The notes under the pieces are model-generated. The model ran no database searches and had not been told where the DNA came from. It worked only from the letters and a program-made list of their open reading frames with translations. A DNA stretch of 25,760 nucleotides from UMGS1663 sp963558185 (GTDB lineage: Bacteria > Bacillota > Clostridia > TANB77 > CAG-508), in assembly GCA_963558185.1 (NCBI GenBank), contig CAUWFE010000021.1:1-25760 (forward strand), given 5' to 3'. Each line of letters begins with the position of its first letter. Within the stretch, counting starts at the first letter, position 1. Of this stretch, positions 14,673-22,812 are shown in pieces. The translations under genes were made by a program, and so were the position numbers.

Positions 14673-16712
14673 TTATTTTATTATACTTTTGTTTCCGAAA
14701 TATGTAGCTATGAAATATCCTCCATATATTAAAATTATAAAACCTGCTGTCATTATAATTGATGTAATTAAATCTTGTTTTCCAAAAATACTTAAAATTC
14801 CGTTTGCCACTTGCATTCCGAAAATTGAATGCACACATGCTAGAAGTAATGGTATTAAGAAAAATATTGCTGTTTGTTTAAATACTGCTTTATTAATCAT
14901 TTTTTCATCTACACCTATTTTTCGTAATACTCTATATCTTTCTTTATTATCAGAGCTATCTGATAACTCTTTTAAAGCTAATATTGCGGCACTAGAAATT
15001 AAGAATATTATTCCTAAGTATAGTCCTATAAATGTAGCTACTGCAGCTAATCCAATACTTGAATCATATATATAAATTTTTGTCATAATATTACTTATTG
15101 CTGTATTTTCTACAAGTGAAGAACTATCTATGTAATCTTCTATTTTTTGTTTTTCTTCATTTGTATATCCCATATAATTTGCACTAAGCATTTGCATACA
15201 TTTCCATTCTTCTTTTACACAATTATCTGGTACTATAATTTTCCCAACTTCTTGAGGTTGAGGAGCCATCTCTACAATTCCTTTTGTATAACATTCTGAA
15301 AATTTTGGTTTTAATTGTTGGCCATTTAAATTGATTACATGACCTTCTTTTAAAGCTTTATCTCTGATGTTTTTCATTAAATCATAATTACATAATATTA
15401 CATATTCATCTGCTTGTAAACTTAATGTTTCTCTACCATACAAACGTGCAAGTTTATTATAATCTGAAAGCTTTATAATAGTTTCTTTTTGATCTGTTAA
15501 TAAATTTGGATATTCTGTTTTTACTTCTTTTAATACATTTTCTCCTATTGTGTCTTCAAATGTTAGTTCTGGAGTATCATATTGTGAAATTTCTTCATAA
15601 CTTGAAAAATTTTTATCTATATCAAAATTTTTATTTTTTAAAGTTTGCTCTATTGTTATTTTTGCATCATTTTTAACTTTTTCTGAAGCTTTTCCACTTA
15701 CATCACTGTATTTTCTTATTATTACATCACATGGGGTATTTTCTTCCAATTGTGATGTCATAGAATTATTTAATGATATTGCTGATGAAAAAATACATAT
15801 TGTGAAAAACAATAATAAACAAATTATACTCATAGAAAATACTGTAGAATTTATTTTGCTGTCTATTTGTTTTACTACAAACATATTTAAATTTTTCATA
15901 TATATGCTGTTAAAAGATTTTACTACTTTTAGTATAAATCCTGATAAAGAATAGAAAAATAAAAATGTTGCTACAATTCCCATCATGGTTGCTGTTATTA
16001 AATCACTTAAATTTCCATCTGGTGCTACGGAATTTACTGCAAGATAATATGCCACACTTAAAATTATTACTGAAATAATAAATAATATTACTGATACAGC
16101 AGTATTTTTAATTTTTACTTTTTCATTTTTTCTATCTGATGTAATTAACTCTATTAACTTATATTTACTTGTTTTTATCAAGTTAATAATTATAACAGCT
16201 ATATATATAACTCCAAAATATACAATAGTTTTTATTAATGCTGAACTTGAAAATACAAATTTAAATTCAGTCATATCTGCTGCAAACAATTTAGCTACCA
16301 ATACAGACATCAATTGAGAACCTAATACTCCAACTGCTAAGCCTATACCTAAAGATAAAATTCCTATTAATAGTGTTTCTAATAATAATATCCAAGAAAT
16401 TTGCTTTTTTCCCATTCCTAAAAGCATATATAAGCCAAATTCTTTATTTCTTCGTTTTATTAAAAAATTATTTGCATACATTATTAAAAATGCTAAAACA
16501 ATTGATATAAATACTGATAATACACCTAAAACTTGTATCATTGAATCTATCATAACTCTTTTTGATTCTGATATTTGCAACATTGCCTGCTGTCCATCCA
16601 TACTATTAAAAATATAAAAAACTGCTACACCAAGAATTAATGTTAAAAAATATATGACATAATCTTTAGTATTTTTTTTCATATTTTTGAATGCAAGTTT
16701 AAATGACATCAT
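14673..16712 (-). CDS. bceB: BceB-like ABC transporter permease
   Basis: 679-residue FtsX-type permease, the usual BceB length. One membrane helix (about 20-38) is followed by groups of helices at 55-170 and 200-310. A large extracellular domain (about 335-555; begins SLNNSMTSQLEENTPCDV) is the hallmark that recognises peptide antibiotics or their lipid II-cycle targets. Three further helices finish the protein (about 560-675). With BceA it frees lipid-linked targets from antimicrobial peptides and also drives the sensor kinase. The start overlaps the end of bceA by 14 bases, and the ribosome binding site AGGAGGTGA lies inside bceA, implying coupled translation. Which peptide it recognises cannot be told. 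Confidence 0.93.
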   Translation of the reverse strand: MMSFKLAFKNMKKNTKDYVIYFLTLILGVAVFYIFNSMDGQQAMLQISESKRVMIDSMIQVLGVLSVFISIVLAFLIMYANNFLIKRRNKEFGLYMLLGMGKKQISWILLLETLLIGILSLGIGLAVGVLGSQLMSVLVAKLFAADMTEFKFVFSSSALIKTIVYFGVIYIAVIIINLIKTSKYKLIELITSDRKNEKVKIKNTAVSVILFIISVIILSVAYYLAVNSVAPDGNLSDLITATMMGIVATFLFFYSLSGFILKVVKSFNSIYMKNLNMFVVKQIDSKINSTVFSMSIICLLLFFTICIFSSAISLNNSMTSQLEENTPCDVIIRKYSDVSGKASEKVKNDAKITIEQTLKNKNFDIDKNFSSYEEISQYDTPELTFEDTIGENVLKEVKTEYPNLLTDQKETIIKLSDYNKLARLYGRETLSLQADEYVILCNYDLMKNIRDKALKEGHVINLNGQQLKPKFSECYTKGIVEMAPQPQEVGKIIVPDNCVKEEWKCMQMLSANYMGYTNEEKQKIEDYIDSSSLVENTAISNIMTKIYIYDSSIGLAAVATFIGLYLGIIFLISSAAILALKELSDSSDNKERYRVLRKIGVDEKMINKAVFKQTAIFFLIPLLLACVHSIFGMQVANGILSIFGKQDLITSIIMTAGFIILIYGGYFIATYFGNKSIIK

Positions 16713-17466
16713 TTAACTCACCTCCTAAGAGGCTAACTACTTCTATTATTTTTTCAAAAAATTCTTTTCTTGTACTATTGCCCTTTATTAATTCATTAAA
16801 TATTTTTCCATCTTTTATAAATAATATTCTACTTGCATAACTTGCAGTAAAAGCATCATGTGTTACCATTAAAATTGTTGCATTTAATTTTTCATTTAAA
16901 TATTCAAAATTTTCTAACAATTGCCTTGCTGATTTAGAGTCAAGTGCTCCTGTTGGCTCATCTGCTAATACTAATTTTGGATTAGTAATCATTGCTCTTG
17001 CAGAAGCAATTCTTTGTTTTTGTCCTCCTGATACTTGATATGGATATTTGTTTAAGATGTCTGCAATTCCTAATTTTTCAGACATTTCTTTTACTTTTTC
17101 TTTTATAACACTTGGCTTTTCTCTACGAATAGTTAATGCTAGTGCTATATTTTCATAAGCTGTTAGTGTATCTAATAAATTAAAGTCTTGAAATATAAAT
17201 CCTAATTCTTCTCTTCTAAATTTATTTAAACTATTACCCTTTAATTTTGTTATATCTTGACCATTTATTAATATATTACCAGCTGTTACTCTGTCTATTG
17301 TAGATATACAATTTAGCAAAGTTGTTTTTCCACTTCCAGATGCTCCCATTATACCTACATATTCTCCCTCTTCTACTGTAAAACTTATATTATCAATTGC
17401 TTTTGTTAAATTTGATTTGTTTCCGTAATATTTTTCTATTGATTTTACCTCTAATACTTTTCCCAT
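16699..17466 (-). CDS. bceA: BceA-like ABC transporter ATPase
   Basis: 255 residues from the ATG after AAAGGAG (17464-17466). A longer reading from 17526 is rejected because it would run through the promoter and the ribosome binding site. Walker A GASGSGKTT (about 41-49), Q-loop FQDFNLLD, signature VSGGQKQRIASARA (about 145-158), Walker B LVLADEPTGALDS (about 165-177) and the H-loop MVTHDAFTASYA are all intact. It powers the partner permease BceB. It belongs to the MacB/LolD-like subfamily that works with FtsX-type permeases. A separate promoter with operator-like repeats precedes it, so it can be induced apart from the regulator genes. Confidence 0.95.
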   Translation of the reverse strand: MGKVLEVKSIEKYYGNKSNLTKAIDNISFTVEEGEYVGIMGASGSGKTTLLNCISTIDRVTAGNILINGQDITKLKGNSLNKFRREELGFIFQDFNLLDTLTAYENIALALTIRREKPSVIKEKVKEMSEKLGIADILNKYPYQVSGGQKQRIASARAMITNPKLVLADEPTGALDSKSARQLLENFEYLNEKLNATILMVTHDAFTASYASRILFIKDGKIFNELIKGNSTRKEFFEKIIEVVSLLGGELNDVI

Positions 17467-17497
17467 AAAATAAAACTCCTTTCCATAATTTACATTT

Positions 17498-17553
17498 ATT
17501 ATACTCGGTGTCTTTATTTTATACAATTTATTTTCATTACATGAACCTTACAT
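17498..17553 (-). promoter_or_regulatory. Inducible promoter of bceAB with direct-repeat operator
   Basis: On minus, TTGTAT (17521-17526) and TATAAT (17498-17503) are 17 bases apart. Two copies of ATGTAA (17548-17553 and 17537-17542) lie 11 bases apart just upstream of the -35, one helical turn, the geometry used by OmpR-family regulators. This is the likely BceR binding site. It is not seen before bceR. Confidence 0.6.
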
Positions 17554-17563
17554 TTTTGAAATA

Positions 17564-18580
17564 TTATTTAAATTTTGTAAAACTATTTTCTGGGAATGTA
17601 AGTATTAATGTTGTTCCCTCATTTTCAATTGATTTTAGTTTAATTCCAATTTCTAATTTTTCACATAATTTTTTACATAGATATAAACCAATTCCTGTTG
17701 CCTTTTTTTCTGTAACTCTTCCATTTGTTCCTGTAAATCCTTTTTCAAAAGCTTTTTCTACTTCTTCTTTTTTCATTCCAATACCATTATCTCGTATATA
17801 TAAGGTTATACTATTTTTTCTTTTTTCTGCAAAAATTTCTATTTTTCCTTCTACTTCTTTTACATATTTAATACTATTTTGTATTATTTGATTTACAATA
17901 AAACTACACCATTTATTATCTGTTAGAATTTGATATTCTAAGTCTCTTATTACTATTTGAATTCTTTTTTGTAGCAAAATACTTTTGTTCCTTAGTATTA
18001 CACTATTTATTATTTCTTGTAATGAAGTACACTTTATACAATAGTCTTTCTCAACAGTATTACTTCTTGCATAATATAAAGCTTGTTCTATATAATTTTC
18101 TATTTTATCTAATTCTTCTCCTATGCTTTTTGTTACTTCATTTTTATTGTTTTCTATCAATAGTTTTCCAGTAGCAATTGGAAGTTTTACTTCATGAATC
18201 CACAACTCTATATATTCTTTATAATCTTCTTGTAAGTGCTTATAGAAGTTTACGTTTTCTATCATTGCTTTATCTGTTTGCCTTATGATGTCTAATAAAA
18301 TTTTACCTTCTATAAATTCTGGATTATCCATTACTTCAGCTATTAAATATTTCTTATCTATATCTTGCAATCTTTTATATGTTTCTTTGTAAAAATTATT
18401 TTTAATTTTATATTCTGTTATTATCCCTATTCCATATGCTACTATTATAGAAATTGGTACATATACTTTTAAAGAAAAACCAAAATCATATATTAAGAAA
18501 AATATTTCTATTGTTAATATAACAAATATAAGTAAAATAATTGTTAATAATTTTTCTTTTATAAAATCTAAAAATCTCAT
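17564..18580 (-). CDS. bceS: BceS-like intramembrane-sensing histidine kinase
   Basis: 338 residues. Two membrane helices (about 8-30 and 38-56) are separated by only a few residues, so there is no extracellular sensor domain. This is the mark of kinases that sense through the BceAB transporter. The phosphoacceptor is His129 in LWIHEVKLPIATGKLL. The ATPase domain has N-box QNSIKYV, DNGIGMKKEEVE, F-box KAFEKGFTG and G2 ATGIGLYLCKKL. It phosphorylates the BceR-like regulator encoded just upstream. The start is preceded by AGGAAGGATT. Confidence 0.93.
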   Translation of the reverse strand: MRFLDFIKEKLLTIILLIFVILTIEIFFLIYDFGFSLKVYVPISIIVAYGIGIITEYKIKNNFYKETYKRLQDIDKKYLIAEVMDNPEFIEGKILLDIIRQTDKAMIENVNFYKHLQEDYKEYIELWIHEVKLPIATGKLLIENNKNEVTKSIGEELDKIENYIEQALYYARSNTVEKDYCIKCTSLQEIINSVILRNKSILLQKRIQIVIRDLEYQILTDNKWCSFIVNQIIQNSIKYVKEVEGKIEIFAEKRKNSITLYIRDNGIGMKKEEVEKAFEKGFTGTNGRVTEKKATGIGLYLCKKLCEKLEIGIKLKSIENEGTTLILTFPENSFTKFK

Positions 18581-18651
18581 ATTTACTTAATCCTTCCTAA
18601 TGCCACCAATATATTTGTAAAAGAATTATAATTAGTTTTGCAAACATTTCC

Positions 18652-19323
18652 TTACTTTAACATATATCCTTGTCCTCTTTTTGTTTCTAATAATTCTTTT
18701 AAACCTAATTCTGATAATTTATTTCTTAATCTTGTTACATTTACTGTTAATGTATTATCATCTATAAAACTTTCACTATCCCATAAATATTCCATAATTG
18801 CATCTCTTGATACAATTTCACCTCTTTTTTGCACAAGATAGTGTAATATTTTTAATTCATTTTTTGTCAATTCTATTTTTTGTTCTTCTTTTTCTATCAT
18901 ACTCTTAGATATATTTAAAATAAATTGATTACAATTTATTTTATTTTGATTTGTATTTCCTTCAGAACTTCTTCTTATTATATTTGACATTTTTGCTAAT
19001 AATATTTGTAAGTTAAATGGTTTTGTTATGTAATCATCTGCGCCATAATTTAAACTTATTAATTCATCTAATTCACTGTCTCTACTTGTAATCATTATAA
19101 TTGGAATATTAGATACCTTTCTTATTTCTTTACAAATGTATTCTCCATCAAAGTTTGGTAAATTAATATCTAATAGTACTAATTGACATTTAGAATTTAG
19201 TATATCTTGTAATGTATTGTCAAATTTTTCTATTATTTGCACCTCATATCCATTTTTACTTAAAAATATTTCTAGTTCTTTTCTTAACTTTTCATCATCT
19301 TCTACAATTAATATTTTTTGCAT
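18652..19323 (-). CDS. bceR: BceR-like response regulator, OmpR family
   Basis: 223 residues. The receiver domain has VEDDEKL, phosphoacceptor Asp52 (LVLLDINLPNFDG), MITSRDSELDE and YITKPF. The C-terminal winged helix has LTKNELKILHYLVQ, VSRDAIMEYLWDS, DDNTLTVNVTRLRNKL and RGQGYMLK. It should activate the bceAB promoter through the direct repeats at 17537-17553. It is first in the regulator-kinase pair and 71 bases before bceS. The ribosome binding site is AAAGGAGGAAG. Confidence 0.95.
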   Translation of the reverse strand: MQKILIVEDDEKLRKELEIFLSKNGYEVQIIEKFDNTLQDILNSKCQLVLLDINLPNFDGEYICKEIRKVSNIPIIMITSRDSELDELISLNYGADDYITKPFNLQILLAKMSNIIRRSSEGNTNQNKINCNQFILNISKSMIEKEEQKIELTKNELKILHYLVQKRGEIVSRDAIMEYLWDSESFIDDNTLTVNVTRLRNKLSELGLKELLETKRGQGYMLK

Positions 19324-19346
19324 TTATTCTCTTCCTCCTTTGCTAG

Positions 19347-19375
19347 ATTATAATACTTTTTATTTTATTGTTCAA
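19347..19375 (-). promoter_or_regulatory. Promoter of bceRS
   Basis: On minus, TTGAAC (19370-19375) and TATAAT (19347-19352) are 17 bases apart, about 25 bases before bceR. No ATGTAA repeat is seen, so basal expression is likely. Confidence 0.7.
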
Positions 19376-19384
19376 CCTAAAAAC

Positions 19385-19413
19385 TTGCCTTTTTCTTATT
19401 TTTTATATATAAT
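19385..19413 (+). promoter_or_regulatory. Promoter of the peptidoglycan glycosyltransferase gene
   Basis: TTGCCT (19385-19390) and TATAAT (19408-19413) are 17 bases apart. It is divergent from the bceR promoter, with about 10 bases between the two -35 boxes. Confidence 0.65.
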
Positions 19414-19438
19414 ACAAATTAAAGAAAGGATTTTTTAT

Positions 19439-20137
19439 ATGAAGTGGTTTAAAAGATTTTTATTAATTTTTACCATTGCTATTGTAATTATTATTCCTGG
19501 TATTTTAATCAGTGGCTACAAATTATATTCTCAAGCACTAGAAGAATGTAGTTTACAAAATAAAGTTACTGATATACGTTCAAAAGAAAATTATACACAT
19601 ATTGATGAAGTACCTGAATATTATAAAAATGCAATTATTGCGGTAGAGGACCATAGATATTATGACCATGGTGCTATTGATATTATTTCTATCGGACGTG
19701 CTATCTTATCTAATATTGAGCAACGAAGTTTTCGTGAAGGAGGTAGTACCATTACACAACAAGTAGCTGAAAATTTATATTTTGTTGGAGATAACAATCC
19801 AATTATTGAAAAAGTTGCTGAAATTTTTATGGCAATGGATTTAGAAAAACATTATTCTAAAGATGAAATTTTAGAATTATATTTTAATATTATTTATTTT
19901 GGTGAAGGTTATTATGGTATTTATGAGGCAAGTAATGGTTATTATCAAAAAGAGCCTAAAGATTTAACTTTATATGAAGCTACTTTACTTGCTGGTGTTC
20001 CAAATGCTCCTTCTGCATATGCTCCTACTGTTAATCCTGAACTTGCTAAAAATAGGCAAAGCAAAGTTATTTCTTCTATGGTTAAGTATAATTATCTAAG
20101 CCAGGAAGAAGCTGATGCTATTTTAAGCCAAAATTAA
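19439..20137 (+). CDS. Monofunctional peptidoglycan glycosyltransferase (GT51)
   Basis: 232 residues. It polymerises lipid II into glycan strands on the outer face of the membrane. The start is the ATG after AAAGAAAGGA; longer readings reach back into bceR. One N-terminal anchor (about 7-29) is followed by the GT51 fold: IDEVPEYYKNAIIAVEDHRYYDH with catalytic Glu70, REGGSTITQQVAENL (about 99-113), the second-Glu region KHYSKDEILELYFNIIYFG, and ATLLAGVPNAPSAYAP. There is no transpeptidase domain, so it is MtgA-like rather than a class A penicillin-binding protein. It sits back to back with the bce genes, suggesting but not proving a shared cell-wall role. Confidence 0.93.
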   Translation: MKWFKRFLLIFTIAIVIIIPGILISGYKLYSQALEECSLQNKVTDIRSKENYTHIDEVPEYYKNAIIAVEDHRYYDHGAIDIISIGRAILSNIEQRSFREGGSTITQQVAENLYFVGDNNPIIEKVAEIFMAMDLEKHYSKDEILELYFNIIYFGEGYYGIYEASNGYYQKEPKDLTLYEATLLAGVPNAPSAYAPTVNPELAKNRQSKVISSMVKYNYLSQEEADAILSQN

Positions 20138-20138
20138 A

Positions 20139-20226
20139 GAGGCACTTTTATAAATCCATTTTTATGGATTTATTTTTATATAGTAATAAATTGCTCCTTA
20201 TTTATTACTATATAATTGTGCCCCCA
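20139..20226. other. Possible three-way-junction RNA structure in the convergent gap
   Basis: GGCAC (20141-20145) can pair with GTGCC (20218-20222), enclosing two hairpins: ATAAATCCAT/ATGGATTTAT (20150-20173) and a 14-bp perfect stem TATATAGTAATAAA/TTTATTACTATATA (20177-20214). A T run follows on plus (20228-20235). It may simply be two terminators side by side for the converging genes. Confidence 0.35.
20150..20177 (+). terminator. Terminator of the glycosyltransferase gene
   Basis: A perfect 10-bp stem with a TTTT loop, followed by TTTTT, 12 bases after the stop codon. Confidence 0.8.
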
Positions 20227-20233
20227 ATATTTT

Positions 20234-20701
20234 TTACATAAAGCATAATAGAATAACTGCTGATAATAAAATTGCTCCTTGCATTTTTTCATCTGATTTT
20301 CTATCTTCTTCTGGTGTTTCTTCTGGAATTGTATCTACTAAATCTGCTTCTACTTTTCTAACTCTTGTATAGTTAAAATGAATTTCATAGTCTTTATAAT
20401 TTCCTTTTTCTACTTTTCCTGTTTCTATATATTTTGTGCCTAATAAAATGTTATCTTTTGAGTAACAGTCTAATTTTATGTATTTTCCTTCTATTGCATT
20501 TTCTTCTATTCCTAGTATTCGTACATTTGCTATACCTGCAACACCTGCGGCTTTTGCAAATACAATTACATCTGAATTATTTGATTTACTTTCAATTTCA
20601 CTATATCTTGTATTTATGGCAAATGAAATCATAATTTGTGAAAAAATATAAAATGCTATAATTAGAAGGGCATACATAAAGAATTTTTTCATTTTATCCA
20701 T
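20234..20701 (-). CDS. Unrecognised two-helix membrane protein downstream of lexA
   Basis: 155 residues, not recognised. A membrane helix (about 7-28; FFMYALLIIAFYIFSQIMI), a beta-rich middle (about 45-120; VIVFAKAAGVAGIANVRIL, DCYSKDNILLGTKYI), an acidic linker (EETPEEDRKSDEK) and a C-terminal helix ending at the last residue (AILLSAVILLCFM). The middle part is probably outside the cell. The start is 24 bases after the lexA stop, with a weak GGGGG ribosome binding site, so it is likely read through from lexA. B. subtilis places a LysM-type division inhibitor next to lexA, but no LysM or other known domain is visible here. Confidence 0.7.
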   Translation of the reverse strand: MDKMKKFFMYALLIIAFYIFSQIMISFAINTRYSEIESKSNNSDVIVFAKAAGVAGIANVRILGIEENAIEGKYIKLDCYSKDNILLGTKYIETGKVEKGNYKDYEIHFNYTRVRKVEADLVDTIPEETPEEDRKSDEKMQGAILLSAVILLCFM

Positions 20702-20725
20702 GACTTTACCCCCGTTTATATGCTA

Positions 20726-21391
20726 TTATCTAATTTTTCTAAATACACCTGCTACTTTTCCTAATATTTCACAATTTGGAACAATTATAGGATCCATTGT
20801 GCTATTTTCTGGTTGTAGTCTGATATGGTCTTTTTCTTTATAAAAAGTTTTTACAGTTGCTTCGTCGCCTATAAGGGCAACTACTATTTCTCCATTGTTA
20901 GCTACATTTTGTTTTTTTACTAAGATATAATCCCCATCTAATATTCCTGCTTCAATCATACTTTCGCCTCTAACAGTCAACATAAAACTTTCACTATTTC
21001 CAACAAAATCAATTGGAATTGGAAATGTATCTGTAACATTTTCTACTGCTAAAATTGGCTCTCCTGCTGTAATTTTACCAATAACAGGTACTTCTACCAT
21101 TTCTTTTCCTGTATACAAGTTCTTTTCTGATTTTACTTTTTCTTCGCCTTTCTTTTTTATTCCTTTAAGTAATTGTAATGTTCTACCTTTTTGGTTTTCT
21201 TTTTTGATATACCCTTTTTCTACTAATTTAGATAAATATGTATGTACTGTTGCTGTTGATTTTAAACCTACCGCCTTTCCTATTTCTCTTACAGATGGTG
21301 GATATCCATTTGCCTCTATTTGTTTTTGTATAAATTTTACTATAGCCTTTTCTCTTTTATTTAATTCCATAGGGTCTTTTTCTTGTTTCAT
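20726..21391 (-). CDS. lexA: LexA, SOS repressor
   Basis: 221 residues. The winged-helix domain (1-75) has GYPPSVREIGKAVGLKST with the recognition helix TATVHTYLSKL. A linker of about 25 charged residues follows, then the S24 peptidase domain: cleavage bond Ala109-Gly110 (KITAGEPI), nucleophile Ser144 (RGESMIEAGI) and Lys181 (DEATVKTFY). All catalytic parts are intact, so RecA-stimulated self-cleavage is expected. It probably represses itself through a box overlapping its -35. It is followed by a membrane protein gene in the same unit. The ribosome binding site is AAAGGATGAGG. Confidence 0.97.
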   Translation of the reverse strand: MKQEKDPMELNKREKAIVKFIQKQIEANGYPPSVREIGKAVGLKSTATVHTYLSKLVEKGYIKKENQKGRTLQLLKGIKKKGEEKVKSEKNLYTGKEMVEVPVIGKITAGEPILAVENVTDTFPIPIDFVGNSESFMLTVRGESMIEAGILDGDYILVKKQNVANNGEIVVALIGDEATVKTFYKEKDHIRLQPENSTMDPIIVPNCEILGKVAGVFRKIR

Positions 21392-21428
21392 TTGACCTCA
21401 TCCTTTCTATCTCATTATTACAATTACT

Positions 21429-21468
21429 ATAATATCATACAAACAAAATAATGTCAAACAAAAGTTTT
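21429..21468 (-). promoter_or_regulatory. lexA promoter with overlapping LexA-box-like operator
   Basis: On minus, TTGACA (21452-21457) and TATTAT (21429-21434) are 17 bases apart. The palindrome AAAC-TTTT-GTTT (21456-21467) overlaps the -35 and keeps the AAC-N4-GTT core of the Firmicute LexA box, though the outer CG pairs are lost. This supports autorepression. Confidence 0.65.
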
Positions 21469-21479
21469 ATTTTTTTAAA

Positions 21480-21518
21480 AAAATTACTTTAAAGTTAATT
21501 TTCCTTTAAAGTAATTTT
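21480..21518 (-). terminator. Terminator of the trpS-obgE unit
   Basis: A perfect 15-bp stem (AAAATTACTTTAAAG / CTTTAAAGTAATTTT) with a nine-base loop and T run on minus, directly after the obgE stop. Confidence 0.85.
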
Positions 21519-21522
21519 TATT

Positions 21523-22797
21523 TTAATCATACCATTCTAATTCATAGTCACCGATTTTTACTACATCTTCATCTTTTATTCCAGCTTTTTTCAATGCATC
21601 ATCTAATCCTAATTCACTCATATGTTTATGGAAATAGTATAAAGATTCATTATCAGATATATTTACACTTCTCATTACCTTTTCTACTGCTTTTCCTTCT
21701 ACAATAAATATTCCTTCTTCTTTTCTTATTGTGAAAGGAACTTCATTCTCTTCTAATGTATATACTTTTTTATCTTCTATTTGTACCAATTCCTCTTTTG
21801 GTAATGTTTTTAGTACTTCTATAACTCTATTTAATAATTCTTTAATTCCTTGCCCTGTTACTGCTGAAATTTTATATATTTCCATTTTATTTTGTTTGGC
21901 TATTTTTTCTAATTCTATATACATATTTTCATCTTGCATAATATCAACTTTATTTGCTACTATAATTTGCTTTCTTTCAGCTAACTTTTCACTGTATTGT
22001 TTTAATTCTTCATTGATAGTTTTAAAATCTTGTGCAGGATTTCTACCTTCTATTCCAGAAACATCTATAACATGTAATAATAATCTAGTTCTTTCTATAT
22101 GCCTTAAAAATTGTAAACCTAAACCAGTTCCTTTACTTGCCCCTTCTATAATTCCCGGAATATCTGCTATAACAAAGCTATCTCCATATTCTGACTTTAC
22201 TACACCTAAATTGGGTTCTAATGTTGTAAAGTGATAATCTGCAATTTTAGGTGTTGCCGATGTTGTTTTTGATAAAAATGTAGATTTACCTACATTTGGA
22301 AATCCTATTAGTCCTACATCTGCTAATAATTTTAACTCTAATATAACTTCTTTTTCTTCACCTTTTTCGCCATCTTGAGCAAAACGTGGAGCTTGTCTTG
22401 TAGATGTTGCAAAATGAGAGTTACCTTTTCCTCCTCTTCCCCCTGGTAAAATTAATGTTTTTTGTCCTTTTTCTGATAAATCTGCTAATATTTTTCCAGT
22501 TTCTGAATCTTTTACAATTGTGCCTATTGGAACACCTATAACTAAATCTTCTCCGCTTTTACCATATTTATGTGCCCCTTCACCATTTGAACCATTTTGT
22601 GCTTTAAATTTCTTTTTATATCTAAAGTCTATAAGTGTGTTGGCATCTGGGTCTACTTCGAAATATACATTTCCTCCTTTTCCACCATCTCCACCATCTG
22701 GTCCACCTGCTGCTACATATTTTTCTCTTCTGAAAGAAATGGCTCCATTTCCACCATCTCCAGCTTTTATAAATATTTTTACATAGTCTGTAAACAT
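21523..22797 (-). CDS. obgE: Obg GTPase
   Basis: 424 residues. Essential GTPase that binds the 50S ribosomal subunit and links assembly to nucleotide state, including ppGpp. The Obg fold (1-158) has the glycine-rich AAGGPDGGDGGKGGNVYFE and LILPGGRGGKGNSHFAT. The G domain has G1 GFPNVGKST (165-173), a G2 segment DYHFTTLEPN, G3 DIPG (212-215), G4 NKVD (282-285) and G5 SAVTGQG. The C-terminal OCT domain (about 345-424) is present, giving the full Firmicute form. It starts 15 bases after trpS, so the two share an mRNA. The start is set by GAAGGAGAAA. Confidence 0.97.
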   Translation of the reverse strand: MFTDYVKIFIKAGDGGNGAISFRREKYVAAGGPDGGDGGKGGNVYFEVDPDANTLIDFRYKKKFKAQNGSNGEGAHKYGKSGEDLVIGVPIGTIVKDSETGKILADLSEKGQKTLILPGGRGGKGNSHFATSTRQAPRFAQDGEKGEEKEVILELKLLADVGLIGFPNVGKSTFLSKTTSATPKIADYHFTTLEPNLGVVKSEYGDSFVIADIPGIIEGASKGTGLGLQFLRHIERTRLLLHVIDVSGIEGRNPAQDFKTINEELKQYSEKLAERKQIIVANKVDIMQDENMYIELEKIAKQNKMEIYKISAVTGQGIKELLNRVIEVLKTLPKEELVQIEDKKVYTLEENEVPFTIRKEEGIFIVEGKAVEKVMRSVNISDNESLYYFHKHMSELGLDDALKKAGIKDEDVVKIGDYELEWYD

Positions 22798-22812
22798 GCT
22801 TTTTCTCCTTCT

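Noticed and set aside
17467..17526. Longer N-terminus for BceA
   Set aside because: It would cover the -10/-35 boxes and the ribosome binding site. The 255-residue form fits the family.
19217..19438. N-terminal extension of the GT51 protein
   Set aside because: It overlaps bceR on the other strand and passes through the promoter. The ATG at 19439 has the ribosome binding site.
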